Shown here piece by piece: positions 17,319 to 26,037 of a stretch of DNA of 38,088 nt. The stretch covers positions 1 to 38,088 of the forward strand of contig JAHFQJ010000018.1 in NCBI GenBank assembly GCA_023266335.1. The letters are read 5' to 3'. Position numbers and translations under genes: made by a program. This stretch comes from Burkholderiaceae bacterium. Lineage in GTDB: Bacteria; Pseudomonadota; Gammaproteobacteria; Burkholderiales; Burkholderiaceae. Below the pieces are notes generated by a model, which made no database searches, was not told where the DNA came from, and saw nothing but the letters and a program-made list of their open reading frames with translations. Each line of letters begins with the position of its first letter. Position 1 is the first letter of the stretch.

Positions 17319-19735
17319 TAATTTAATCCCTTCAAAAATGCGTTAAAATCACTTTTACTTACTAACACTTTATCCACATCAGAATATATAATGTATTTCC
17401 AGCCATATTCATTAAAACCATCAATAAAAAACTTGTCTTTAATAGAAAGCAATTCTTTTTCACGAGAATCAGGAATTACAATTAATCTAGGAATTTCTTT
17501 GTCTGCATTTGAAGCACGCTGTATTGCTGATGTGATATTTGTGCTATTCTCAACTTCAATTAAATAATTCATTTTGTTATTTTTATCAAACCAAATCATA
17601 TCTACCATCTCTAAGCGTATTTTTTTTACAGTATCTAATTTAAATTCATCTAAATTATGAATATCGGCAAAACTACTCAATGCAGCACCATCTATTTTTT
17701 CCGGTTGCTCTCTTTTTCCAATAAAAATTTTATTACCTAATCGTTTACCAATTTGAGCAAGTTTTTTTAGATATTCTGAGTGTTTTGTAAATCCCTTCTC
17801 AAATATTTTTGCATTATACAGCCATTTTCCATGGCTTTGAACAGCATATTTCTCAAGGTATATTTTTATAGACTTTGTATCAGGTGTTAAGCCATTTGGA
17901 AATTTCATAAAAATATCTTTTATTACATCATCAAATGCTACTGAGGAATAGCGTCTTAAAATAGCAATAATTGTCTGCTCAACTCTTTCAGATAATGGAA
18001 TATCTGGAAAATTAATATACTTTCTTGGGTTTACAAACCACCAAAAATCTCCAGCAGTTGTATGAGTATTATCTGTGAGTTGGAAAATAGAACCAATATA
18101 CTGCTTTAATCCATGCTCAATAGTCTTGTCGCAATCATCTATTATTTGTCCAGTAGAGAATAAATGCGGAAAAATACCATTAAATAGTATTTGGTAGGGT
18201 GTTGGCTCATTTCTTTGAGCAATCACTTTTATAGCCGCTGATAATATTGAGTTTTCAGCATCATTAGCTTGAACTGGGGATTGATGCTGCACTTGACATG
18301 CTTTAATACACCGAATGTAAAAATCAGTACCTGAAGTGCCGTATGGATTAGCTACAACTGATTCTCCTGATCTCAAATTTTGCTGATGAATAAGTTTCTC
18401 TATAATAAATCCAGCTTCACGGATAGCTCTTACAAAAGAATTCCAAATGACTATATTTTTATTATGAAATGTTAAAACTAGTTTTCCGTCATCTTTCAAT
18501 ACGTTGTGTAATTTTTTGAGTGCCCCAGTGAATCTTGTTTGGTAGGTTTCAATTTCAAATATACCTTGCTTAACTGTAATTTCTGCTTCAAAATTTGGTT
18601 CAAAATCTGAATTATAATGTTTGAGCCAAGCAAGCCAAATGTATGAAAGATCTAAATATTGAACTAACCCCCCATAAGGAGGATCTGTCATAATAAAATC
18701 TACCGACTTTTCTTGTATGTAATTATCAATTGAATTTACATCAATTGCACCATATTTAATATCATAAGAATTATCATTTTTACGTTTGTTAGAATAAGAA
18801 GTTTTTTTCAAAGAAACTGGATGTTTAAAATAAGTTAATGCAGACTTAAGACAACTCTCTACGGACTGCTTGCCAAAACAGCTTCCTTCAAATACATATA
18901 GAGGATTCTGTTCCATCTGCCGCTTAGCACATAAATACGCAGACCTGCCCCAGCTAGTAGAAAATGGACGTTCCGCTCCTGAATTTCTTGGTACATTCAT
19001 TTTGGTACATAGGTGAACAGTTTGAATAAAACCAAAAAGAAGCTGCTGTTTAATATTTTCAGGATTATCACTTTTAATAATTTGATTAAAAATAAGAGCA
19101 AGAACAAAAACATTGCGCTTTGTCCATATATTAGAGAAATTATTACCCCCAATACTTGCAATGAATGAAGCACTGAATGAAGGGGATTTTGGAAAAACTT
19201 CATCCGGATAATAAAGTCCTTGTCCTTTGATATCAACAGATTCTGAGAATTTAACAGCCTGTTCATCTAATTTGCCGGCATCTCTTAAATACTTTTTTTC
19301 TTTGCCTTTTTCATTAATTGTAATATACCCCACTTCATATATTGAATTATCATTCCATTTAATATGGTGAATATACTGATCTCCATAGCGATATAATTTT
19401 TTATAGTCTTTATTAGAATCAACATTTTGGATAATCTTTTGGACAGCATCATAAAAATCTTTTAGATCAAACTTTGATGTCATTACCTGAAGTATAAAAG
19501 ATGACAGCGGATTTAAATCAAAGCCGATAACCTTTCTTTTTAATCTTAAAGCCTCAAGAACCGACACGGCACTTCCACAAAAAGGATCTAGAAATACTCC
19601 ATTTTCTGGGGTATAATTCTCGATGTATTCAGCCCAAATGTTGTGGGGTTTTTTACCCCAATATTTCATAGCTGTATATATAGGCGGTCTTGTTGTTTCA
19701 ATTAGTGCATAGTCAATATCTTGTCTAGCAATCAT
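17318..19735 (-). CDS. Large DNA methyltransferase fused to winged-helix-like and nuclease-like domains
   Basis: Residues 1-480 form an adenine-type methylase related to DUF1156-like enzymes. It opens with RPPIYTAMKYWGKKPHNIW, then motif I DPFCGSA (50-56), a 290-residue insertion that may include target recognition, and motif IV TDPPYGG (350-356). Residues about 590-650 look like a winged helix (ERVEQTIIAILRRYSS). Near the C-terminus VDMIWF (D712) and LIEVENST (E727, E729) give D-x14-E-x-E, a PD-(D/E)XK-like site with ExE, as BamHI has. The length of 805 aa is large for a solitary methylase. Ribosome site AAAGGAT precedes the ATG. It forms an operon with the TSPPY gene. The methylase call is firm; nuclease activity is inference. 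Confidence 0.85.
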   Translation of the reverse strand: MIARQDIDYALIETTRPPIYTAMKYWGKKPHNIWAEYIENYTPENGVFLDPFCGSAVSVLEALRLKRKVIGFDLNPLSSFILQVMTSKFDLKDFYDAVQKIIQNVDSNKDYKKLYRYGDQYIHHIKWNDNSIYEVGYITINEKGKEKKYLRDAGKLDEQAVKFSESVDIKGQGLYYPDEVFPKSPSFSASFIASIGGNNFSNIWTKRNVFVLALIFNQIIKSDNPENIKQQLLFGFIQTVHLCTKMNVPRNSGAERPFSTSWGRSAYLCAKRQMEQNPLYVFEGSCFGKQSVESCLKSALTYFKHPVSLKKTSYSNKRKNDNSYDIKYGAIDVNSIDNYIQEKSVDFIMTDPPYGGLVQYLDLSYIWLAWLKHYNSDFEPNFEAEITVKQGIFEIETYQTRFTGALKKLHNVLKDDGKLVLTFHNKNIVIWNSFVRAIREAGFIIEKLIHQQNLRSGESVVANPYGTSGTDFYIRCIKACQVQHQSPVQANDAENSILSAAIKVIAQRNEPTPYQILFNGIFPHLFSTGQIIDDCDKTIEHGLKQYIGSIFQLTDNTHTTAGDFWWFVNPRKYINFPDIPLSERVEQTIIAILRRYSSVAFDDVIKDIFMKFPNGLTPDTKSIKIYLEKYAVQSHGKWLYNAKIFEKGFTKHSEYLKKLAQIGKRLGNKIFIGKREQPEKIDGAALSSFADIHNLDEFKLDTVKKIRLEMVDMIWFDKNNKMNYLIEVENSTNITSAIQRASNADKEIPRLIVIPDSREKELLSIKDKFFIDGFNEYGWKYIIYSDVDKVLVSKSDFNAFLKGLN

Positions 19736-19824
19736 TATTTATATCCTTTTAAATAAACTTAAATTATTTTTACTTTGAATTATATACTTTATTAGTCTAT
19801 TAAAACATTTGTATTATTCAAACT

Positions 19825-21081
19825 TTAATATATTTTGCCTAATTCTATTTTTTTGTCTAACATTTGTCTGAGTTTCACATATTTATATACATAAACTATA
19901 TTCATCAGAAGATAGCTTATTCCTATAGAATAAACCGCTCCGTATATATGAAATTCAGGTATAAGAATATTGCATAAAATCAGCATAGATACTACACCAA
20001 ACACCCATATACTTCCAATTAAAATATAACATTTATAGTGTAAAAATATATTGTAAAATAGATAATTGAGTAAAATAAATGGAGCTATGCAGACTGCTAG
20101 ATTTAACACATGTGCGCTTTTAATATATCGGTCATCTAATAAAAAATAAATTATATATTCTGATAAAATCATACAGCCTACAATTCCGCATAGGCTAATG
20201 CCTAAAATAAAAAAAATAATCTGCTTAATTTTTCTGGGTGTTTTATATGCAAAAATTAGCCGATTAATTAAAACTATCAATATAGACTGTACAACTAAAA
20301 TAAAAGCATCGCTTAACTGCATTGCTGTTGAATAAATACTTAGTTCACTAAAAGACACATATTTTTCTAAAAAAAATCTGTCTAATCTTAAAAATAAAAA
20401 GCTAGTGCTTAAACCAATTCCAATTAATGCGCCGTTATATAATAATTTTTTTAAAATAACTTTATCAAATTTTACCCACCGCATTCTTTGTTCAGAATTA
20501 AAATATGCTGAATGTAAAAATACACTAAAAGCTATTAATTCAAACAAATAAGCATAAGCAAAATATTCAAAGCTGAATTTATAAAAAGCTATGCAATATA
20601 CTGCACATAAACGGATAATTAAACCCAAAAATCTGGCTAAGCTTATCCAAATATATTGATTTATAACCATAAACCAACATATAAATATGCCGCCTACTTC
20701 CATAAAAATAGGCATGAGCATCAATATTAAAAATACAAAACGGATTTTATCATCGTTAATATAAAAATATGCAATAAATATACCAATAATAAATGAAAAC
20801 ACAGTATAAAAAACTCTTAAATACCAGCCGTGAGTTATAATACTAGGTCTTAAGTATTTATATCTGCTTAGTTTCGGGATAATTAATTCTGAACCAGCCC
20901 AGCAGGTTAAACTGCCGAACATAACTACTAACGAGGCGGCGTAAGTATATTTACCATAATCTTCTAATGATAAACTCTTAGCCATAATTTTTAAGCATAA
21001 TAGAGTTACTAGTAATTGGGTAATTTTTTCAATTATTGAAATGCTAATATTAAATTTAGTGGAATATACAAAATTCTTCAT
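19825..21081 (-). CDS. Polysaccharide flippase (Wzx/MOP superfamily)
   Basis: This is a multi-pass inner-membrane protein that moves lipid-linked glycan units to the periplasmic face. About 12 hydrophobic segments cover the 418 residues. The N-terminal pattern LEDYGKYTYAASLVVMFGSL and SELIIPKLSRYKYLRPSI is typical of O-antigen flippases. It follows the glycosyltransferase gene by nine bases and completes the wecB-led unit. The gene at 26038-27285 is a clear paralogue (shared GSELII-KLS-YK, YLRV and LFLR-DR blocks). The substrate is unknown. Confidence 0.88.
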   Translation of the reverse strand: MKNFVYSTKFNISISIIEKITQLLVTLLCLKIMAKSLSLEDYGKYTYAASLVVMFGSLTCWAGSELIIPKLSRYKYLRPSIITHGWYLRVFYTVFSFIIGIFIAYFYINDDKIRFVFLILMLMPIFMEVGGIFICWFMVINQYIWISLARFLGLIIRLCAVYCIAFYKFSFEYFAYAYLFELIAFSVFLHSAYFNSEQRMRWVKFDKVILKKLLYNGALIGIGLSTSFLFLRLDRFFLEKYVSFSELSIYSTAMQLSDAFILVVQSILIVLINRLIFAYKTPRKIKQIIFFILGISLCGIVGCMILSEYIIYFLLDDRYIKSAHVLNLAVCIAPFILLNYLFYNIFLHYKCYILIGSIWVFGVVSMLILCNILIPEFHIYGAVYSIGISYLLMNIVYVYKYVKLRQMLDKKIELGKIY

Positions 21082-21090
21082 GAATAAATA

Positions 21091-21756
21091 TTATCTTCCC
21101 AACAAAAAGCTTTTAATTTTAGATAAAATTTTCTGCCTTTTGGGAATCCAGCTTCCGTTAAAATGATGTAAAGCATAGCTATTAGGTGAATCATTACAAA
21201 AATAATCACTAGGATAAATGTGTATATCATCAGCTAAAACTTGATAGCTATCGTCAACTTTTATATTATATTTATTAATTAACTGCTCACTGATAGATTT
21301 AGTGTTAGTGGTTAAATTCATCTGATTATTAATAATAAAATTTTTACTTTCATATTCTTTAAGCAAACTGCTAATCCATACACCATTTTTTTCTGAACCC
21401 ATAACTGCAGTAATGGGGGATAAATGCCCTTTAAAATTTTCAAAACCGCTAAATGCGCTATGCAATAAAAACTCATCTAAATTTTTAAAAACTTCTACAT
21501 CACTGTCTAAATATATGCCGCCTTGAGTATTTAAGGCATATAATCTTACATAATCTGTAACAAATGCCCACTTTTTACATGCATATGCTTGTTTAGCATA
21601 ATTATTTATATTTAAATCAAAGTTATCTTCATTCCATTCAATAAACGTATAATCAGCTAAATGCTTTTTCCAAGATGCCATGCATTTTAAAACCAATTCA
21701 GGCTTTTTATTTCTTCCAAACCAGCAGTAATGAATAATTTTTGGAATTTTTTGCAT
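21091..21756 (-). CDS. GT32-like glycosyltransferase
   Basis: This is a GT-A fold sugar transferase of the OCH1/capsular type, acting on the cytoplasmic side. IPKIIHYCWFGRNKKP at the N-terminus, TDYVRLYALNTQGGIYLDSD, and the DxD metal site D84-S-D86 are the family marks. The C-terminus HHFNGSW is also typical. The length of 221 aa is normal for the group. It starts one base after the wecB stop, so coupling is likely. The sugar donor cannot be read from sequence. Confidence 0.88.
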   Translation of the reverse strand: MQKIPKIIHYCWFGRNKKPELVLKCMASWKKHLADYTFIEWNEDNFDLNINNYAKQAYACKKWAFVTDYVRLYALNTQGGIYLDSDVEVFKNLDEFLLHSAFSGFENFKGHLSPITAVMGSEKNGVWISSLLKEYESKNFIINNQMNLTTNTKSISEQLINKYNIKVDDSYQVLADDIHIYPSDYFCNDSPNSYALHHFNGSWIPKRQKILSKIKSFLLGR

Positions 21757-21757
21757 A

Positions 21758-22879
21758 TTATAGGTGTTCTAATAAAATGTTTTGAATTTGGATCGAGGAA
21801 GTACCATCGCCGTAAATATTTTTAATCTGGCTCATATATTCATATTCTGCTTTATTATCCAGCAATTTAATAACATTTTCAATAATATCTTTTTTATGTG
21901 TACCAATTAATTTTGCAATTCCAGCTTCAATGGCTTCAGGTCTTTCAGTTGTATCACGCATGACTAAAACCGGCTTACCTATTGCAGATGCTTCTTCTTG
22001 AATACCGCCGCTGTCGGTTAAAATTAAATAGCTATTTATCATTAAGTAAACAAAATCTAAATATTCCTGCGGATACAATAAAAATATATTTTTACATTCT
22101 TGTAATATTTCTTTTACCGGATTTTGTATGTTAGGGTTTAAATGCACGGGGTAAACAATTTGTACATCATTTCTATTGGATAATTCTTCTAATGCATAGC
22201 ATATTGATGAAATCCCTAAACCAAAATTTTCTCTGCGGTGTCCGGTTACAAGAATTAGCTTTTTATTTTTATCAATAAAATCAAATTTTCCGGATAATTT
22301 ATTCTTTAAATTTTCATCATTATAAATTTTTTGCTGAATTAAAAGCAGAGAATCAATTACTGTGTTGCCTGTAATATACAAATTTTCTTTATAGCCTTCA
22401 TTTAATAAATTTTTCTTAGCTGCAGCAGTAGGGCAAAAGTGAAAATCAGCAATATTTGCCGTAATTTTGCGGTTTATTTCTTCCGGCCATGGTGAATATT
22501 TATTGTTAGTTCTAAGCCCAGCTTCAACATGACCAACTTTAATTTTATGATAAAAGCATGCCAATGAAGATGCCATAGTTGTAGTCGTATCGCCATGTAC
22601 CAATACAATATCAGGTAAAAAATCTAATAATACTGATTTAAGACTAAGTAAAATATTAGAAGTTAAACTTTCCAAGGTTTGATTAGACTGCATTAAATTT
22701 AAATTATAATCCGGCGTTATGCCAAACAAATTTAATACTTGCTCTAACATTTCTTTATGTTGCCCTGTTATACAAATTTTTACATTAAATAAATTATTAT
22801 GCTTTAATGTATGAAAAATGCTTGCCATTTTTATAGCTTCAGGGCGTGTGCCAAAAATAAGTAAAACTTTTTTTATCAT
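21758..22879 (-). CDS. wecB: UDP-N-acetylglucosamine 2-epimerase (non-hydrolysing)
   Basis: This interconverts UDP-GlcNAc and UDP-ManNAc, a precursor for surface polysaccharides. The family blocks are FGTRPEAIKM (9-18), VHGDTTTTMAS, GHVEAGLRT, TGHRRENFG, and DSGGIQEEASAIGKPVLVMRDTTERPEA. The length of 373 aa is standard. It is first in a minus-strand unit with the GT32 gene and a flippase, which points to a ManNAc-containing or derived glycan. No wecC dehydrogenase lies nearby. Confidence 0.95.
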   Translation of the reverse strand: MIKKVLLIFGTRPEAIKMASIFHTLKHNNLFNVKICITGQHKEMLEQVLNLFGITPDYNLNLMQSNQTLESLTSNILLSLKSVLLDFLPDIVLVHGDTTTTMASSLACFYHKIKVGHVEAGLRTNNKYSPWPEEINRKITANIADFHFCPTAAAKKNLLNEGYKENLYITGNTVIDSLLLIQQKIYNDENLKNKLSGKFDFIDKNKKLILVTGHRRENFGLGISSICYALEELSNRNDVQIVYPVHLNPNIQNPVKEILQECKNIFLLYPQEYLDFVYLMINSYLILTDSGGIQEEASAIGKPVLVMRDTTERPEAIEAGIAKLIGTHKKDIIENVIKLLDNKAEYEYMSQIKNIYGDGTSSIQIQNILLEHL

Positions 22880-23170
22880 GGTTTAGTTTTTATAAAAATT
22901 AGGATTATATTGAGTGGTTTGTTATAGGCATATATGAATAATTTTAACAACAACACAGATATAAATTCAAGTATAATAATTATTACTGTATTTATGCTAA
23001 GCATAATAAATTTAGTTAATTATGTATTTTACAAATTCTAAAATGCAACAAACCATTGCATTGTAAAATAAGGGAATTTGTAGTAATATTGCCCATGAAT
23101 ATCAAATAAACATAGACATGCTTATGAGTATAAAAATAACATTAGAATTAATCATTAATTCTTTTAGAAA
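22880..23170. promoter_or_regulatory. Divergent control region with a 15-bp palindrome
   Basis: This 291-base gap separates the divergent wecB and BcgI-like genes. TTATGCT-A-AGCATAA at 22992-23006 is a perfect 7+1+7 palindrome, a possible operator. TGGTTTGTT at 22915-22923 and its complement at 23047-23055 form a second, distant pair. No controller-protein gene or clear -35/-10 pair was found. Confidence 0.3.
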
Positions 23171-25072
23171 ATGAATAAAAAATTACCTAAATCTACAGAA
23201 GTAGATGTATACGAATACATAACTAAAGAATTAACATTATTAGGCTGGAATGTAAAAAATCCGCTTAGGAATGATAATGGGGAAGTCTATAAGCAAAATG
23301 AGTGTTTGCATAATAAAGATATAAAAGAATGCCTAAAACTAGATAGACCTGAGGCGATTGTTATATTAGAAGAGAATATTTTCTGGATTATTGAAGGTAA
23401 AAGGGATAAAAATAAAATAGATACGGCTATTTCTGAAGCAAAAATATATGCAGAGAAAATTAATAAATCTAAAAAAATTAAATCTCTTATAATAAGCGGA
23501 ATTGCTGGAAATAATGACGATGGATTTATTATAGAAAATCAGTTTTTTAGAAATGAAAGCTGGGAATCAATTTTATTTAATGATAATAAAAAGAATACCT
23601 TACTTTCAAAAAAACAAGCCCAATATATTTTAAAATATAGTGATAATAACTATAAAGATTTACCAGATTTACCAGATTTACCCGAAGAAAAATATATAGC
23701 TGCTGCTGAAGAAATAAATGAGATTCTGCATGATGCTGGAATTAATAAAAATAAGAGAGCAAGATTTATTGCAGGAATAATTTTGTCTTTAGCCTCTGAT
23801 TTTAAAATGGATATAAATCAAAGCAATGCTTGCTCATTAGTGGAAACTATCAATACTTCAATTAAAGAAAAATTAAGAGAAGCTAAAAAAGATAATTTTT
23901 TAAATTTCATAAAACTTGAATTACCATCTAGTGATGAAAATCACACAAAATACAAAAATGCCATAAAAAAAACTTATAATCAGCTACAGACTTTAGATAT
24001 TAAAAATGCAATGAATTCCGGTAATGATGTACTTGGCACATTTTACGAAAAATTTTTAAAATATGGTAATGGCGCAAAGGAAATAGGAATTGTTCTAACC
24101 CCTAGGCATGTCACAAATTTTGCAGTTAAAGTTTTAAATATTAAAAATAATGATTATGTTTTAGACCCAACTTGCGGAACAGGGGGATTTTTAGTTTCAG
24201 CTCTAGATTATGTAAAAAAAACTTCTAATAAAAACCAAATTGATAATTTTAAGAAAAATAATTTATTTGGAATAGAGGAAGATGATGAAGTAATTGCTCT
24301 TGCTCTTGTAAATATGATATTTAGAGGGGACGGGAGACATAAGATAAAAGAAGGAAGCTGTTTTTATGTTTCCATTGATAAAGATGAAAATAACTCTGGA
24401 ATAGTAAATCCTTATAAGAAAGATAATAAAGTACAGGAAAATAAAAATCCTAGTATAACAAAAGTGTTAATGAATCCTCCATTTGCCTTGAAAAAAGGAG
24501 ATGAAAAAGAAAGTCATTTTATAGAATATGCTCTTTCACAAATGATTGACGGAGGACTATTATTTGCAATTATTCCTATTTCCGTATTGGTTGAAAACAG
24601 CGGCAAGAACTGGAGAAAAAATCTCTTAGATAATAATACTCTTTTAGCAAGTATAACCTTACCAGATGATTTATTTTATCCAGTGAGTGTTGGTACAATT
24701 GGTCTTTTTATAAAAAAAGGAATTTCTCATGATTACAGTAAAAATGTATATTTTGCTAGGGCAATACTAGACGGCTTCAGAAAAAAGAAGGGGAAAAGAT
24801 TAAAAAATTTAAAAGTAAAAGACATAATATCTGAAATAACTGATGAACTACAAGGATTTATACATTTTAATACAGATAGCACTATTGTAAATATTCCGGA
24901 AATTAAAAAAATATGTCCGCTAGACATAAATGATAAAAATTTAGATTTATCTCCTGAGAATTATATAGATAGCAAAATCCCAACTATAAATGAAATTCAG
25001 CAAGGGGTAGATGAATTAATAAGAGAAAATATTGCTTTTAATATAAGATTTTCTCATAAATTTACCAAATAG
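23171..25072 (+). CDS. BcgI-like restriction-modification subunit (nuclease plus N6-adenine methylase)
   Basis: The N-terminal nuclease domain has RPEAIVILE and IIEGKRD, giving P60-E61-x13-E75-G-K77, a PD-(D/E)XK pattern. A helical region follows, then the HsdM-like block GTFYEKFLKYGNGAKEIG with LTPRHVTNFAV. Methylase motif I DPTCGTGG (332-339) and motif IV NPPF (435-438) complete an adenine-N6 enzyme. The length of 633 aa is close to the A subunit of the type IIB enzyme BcgI, which also joins both activities. The specificity gene follows after four bases. A solitary type I HsdM is less likely because of the ExK domain. The ribosome site is weak. Confidence 0.87.
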   Translation: MNKKLPKSTEVDVYEYITKELTLLGWNVKNPLRNDNGEVYKQNECLHNKDIKECLKLDRPEAIVILEENIFWIIEGKRDKNKIDTAISEAKIYAEKINKSKKIKSLIISGIAGNNDDGFIIENQFFRNESWESILFNDNKKNTLLSKKQAQYILKYSDNNYKDLPDLPDLPEEKYIAAAEEINEILHDAGINKNKRARFIAGIILSLASDFKMDINQSNACSLVETINTSIKEKLREAKKDNFLNFIKLELPSSDENHTKYKNAIKKTYNQLQTLDIKNAMNSGNDVLGTFYEKFLKYGNGAKEIGIVLTPRHVTNFAVKVLNIKNNDYVLDPTCGTGGFLVSALDYVKKTSNKNQIDNFKKNNLFGIEEDDEVIALALVNMIFRGDGRHKIKEGSCFYVSIDKDENNSGIVNPYKKDNKVQENKNPSITKVLMNPPFALKKGDEKESHFIEYALSQMIDGGLLFAIIPISVLVENSGKNWRKNLLDNNTLLASITLPDDLFYPVSVGTIGLFIKKGISHDYSKNVYFARAILDGFRKKKGKRLKNLKVKDIISEITDELQGFIHFNTDSTIVNIPEIKKICPLDINDKNLDLSPENYIDSKIPTINEIQQGVDELIRENIAFNIRFSHKFTK

Positions 25073-25076
25073 TTAT

Positions 25077-26009
25077 ATGAATATAATTGATGATTTATTT
25101 AATATTGAATATGGGCAAAAAGAATACCATAATAAAGAATGGCTTGAAGGTTGTGAAGGTAAAACAATTTTGATCTCTTCTAAAGGCACAGATAATGGAA
25201 TTTACGGCTATTTTGATATTAAAGCTAAATACCAATGTCCTATAATTACTATACCTAGTACAGGCTCTATAGGATATGCCTTTGTTCAGAATTATCCGTG
25301 TTGTGTTGATGATAATTGTTTAGTATTATTGCCAAAAGAGAAATTAGAAATAGAGTCATTATATCAAATTGTTTTTCAATTAAGAAATAATATATGGAAG
25401 TATAAGTATGGAAGGCAAATAACCCCAGAACGTATTAAAAAACAAGAAATATTTTTATGTGAAATAAATAAAAAATATAATTGTTATAAGGAAAATCGTC
25501 AATATACTTATATTAAAGAATTTAAAGAATTACAACTTACTGAAAATGTTAAGCTAGGCAATATTTGTAATATTAAAAAAAGAAATGCTCCGCCACAAAA
25601 TTCTATTAATCTTGAAGGCAATATACCCTATATAACAACTACTTCTAAGAATAATGGCATTAGTCATTTTACAGATGAAGAACCTAATTTTGATAAAAAT
25701 TGCCTTACTGTGGCATTGAATGGAAGTGTTGGGGAGGTGTTTTATCAAAATAGAGATTTTTTAACAAGCGGGGATAATGCCGTACTATATTTAAAAAATG
25801 AATATAGTGATAATTTATCGGATAAAGAGAAGTATTTTTTATTACTATATATAGGAATTTTTATAAAAAATGAGAAATGGAAATATAATTATTATAGAAA
25901 ATTATCTCAAGATAAATTAGGTAGCATAGCTATATTAGTTCCTAAAATAAATGATAAGATTGATATTAAATATATCGAGAATGTAATTTATAGTGTTATA
26001 TTAGAATAA
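25077..26009 (+). CDS. Specificity (target-recognition) subunit of the BcgI-like system
   Basis: It guides the preceding subunit to a bipartite DNA target. Two similar halves are visible. Residues 1-145 carry ILISSKGTDNGIYGYF, then ITIPSTGSIGYAFVQNYPCCVDDN. Residues 155-300 carry IPYITTTSKNNGISHF, then TVALNGSVGEVFYQNRDFLTSGDN. Each ends in a KYKYGRQI or KYNYYRKLS helix like the conserved regions of HsdS. At 310 aa with short spacer helices it is smaller than type I HsdS and close to the BcgI B subunit. It is convergent with the second flippase gene. Confidence 0.85.
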   Translation: MNIIDDLFNIEYGQKEYHNKEWLEGCEGKTILISSKGTDNGIYGYFDIKAKYQCPIITIPSTGSIGYAFVQNYPCCVDDNCLVLLPKEKLEIESLYQIVFQLRNNIWKYKYGRQITPERIKKQEIFLCEINKKYNCYKENRQYTYIKEFKELQLTENVKLGNICNIKKRNAPPQNSINLEGNIPYITTTSKNNGISHFTDEEPNFDKNCLTVALNGSVGEVFYQNRDFLTSGDNAVLYLKNEYSDNLSDKEKYFLLLYIGIFIKNEKWKYNYYRKLSQDKLGSIAILVPKINDKIDIKYIENVIYSVILE

Positions 26010-26037
26010 TATATTTTAATAAATAAAATATTATCTA

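Noticed and set aside
22915-23055. Mobile element bounded by TGGTTTGTT / AACAAACCA
   Set aside because: Only nine bases match, with no extension into the flanks and no second copy; chance is likely in DNA this AT-rich.
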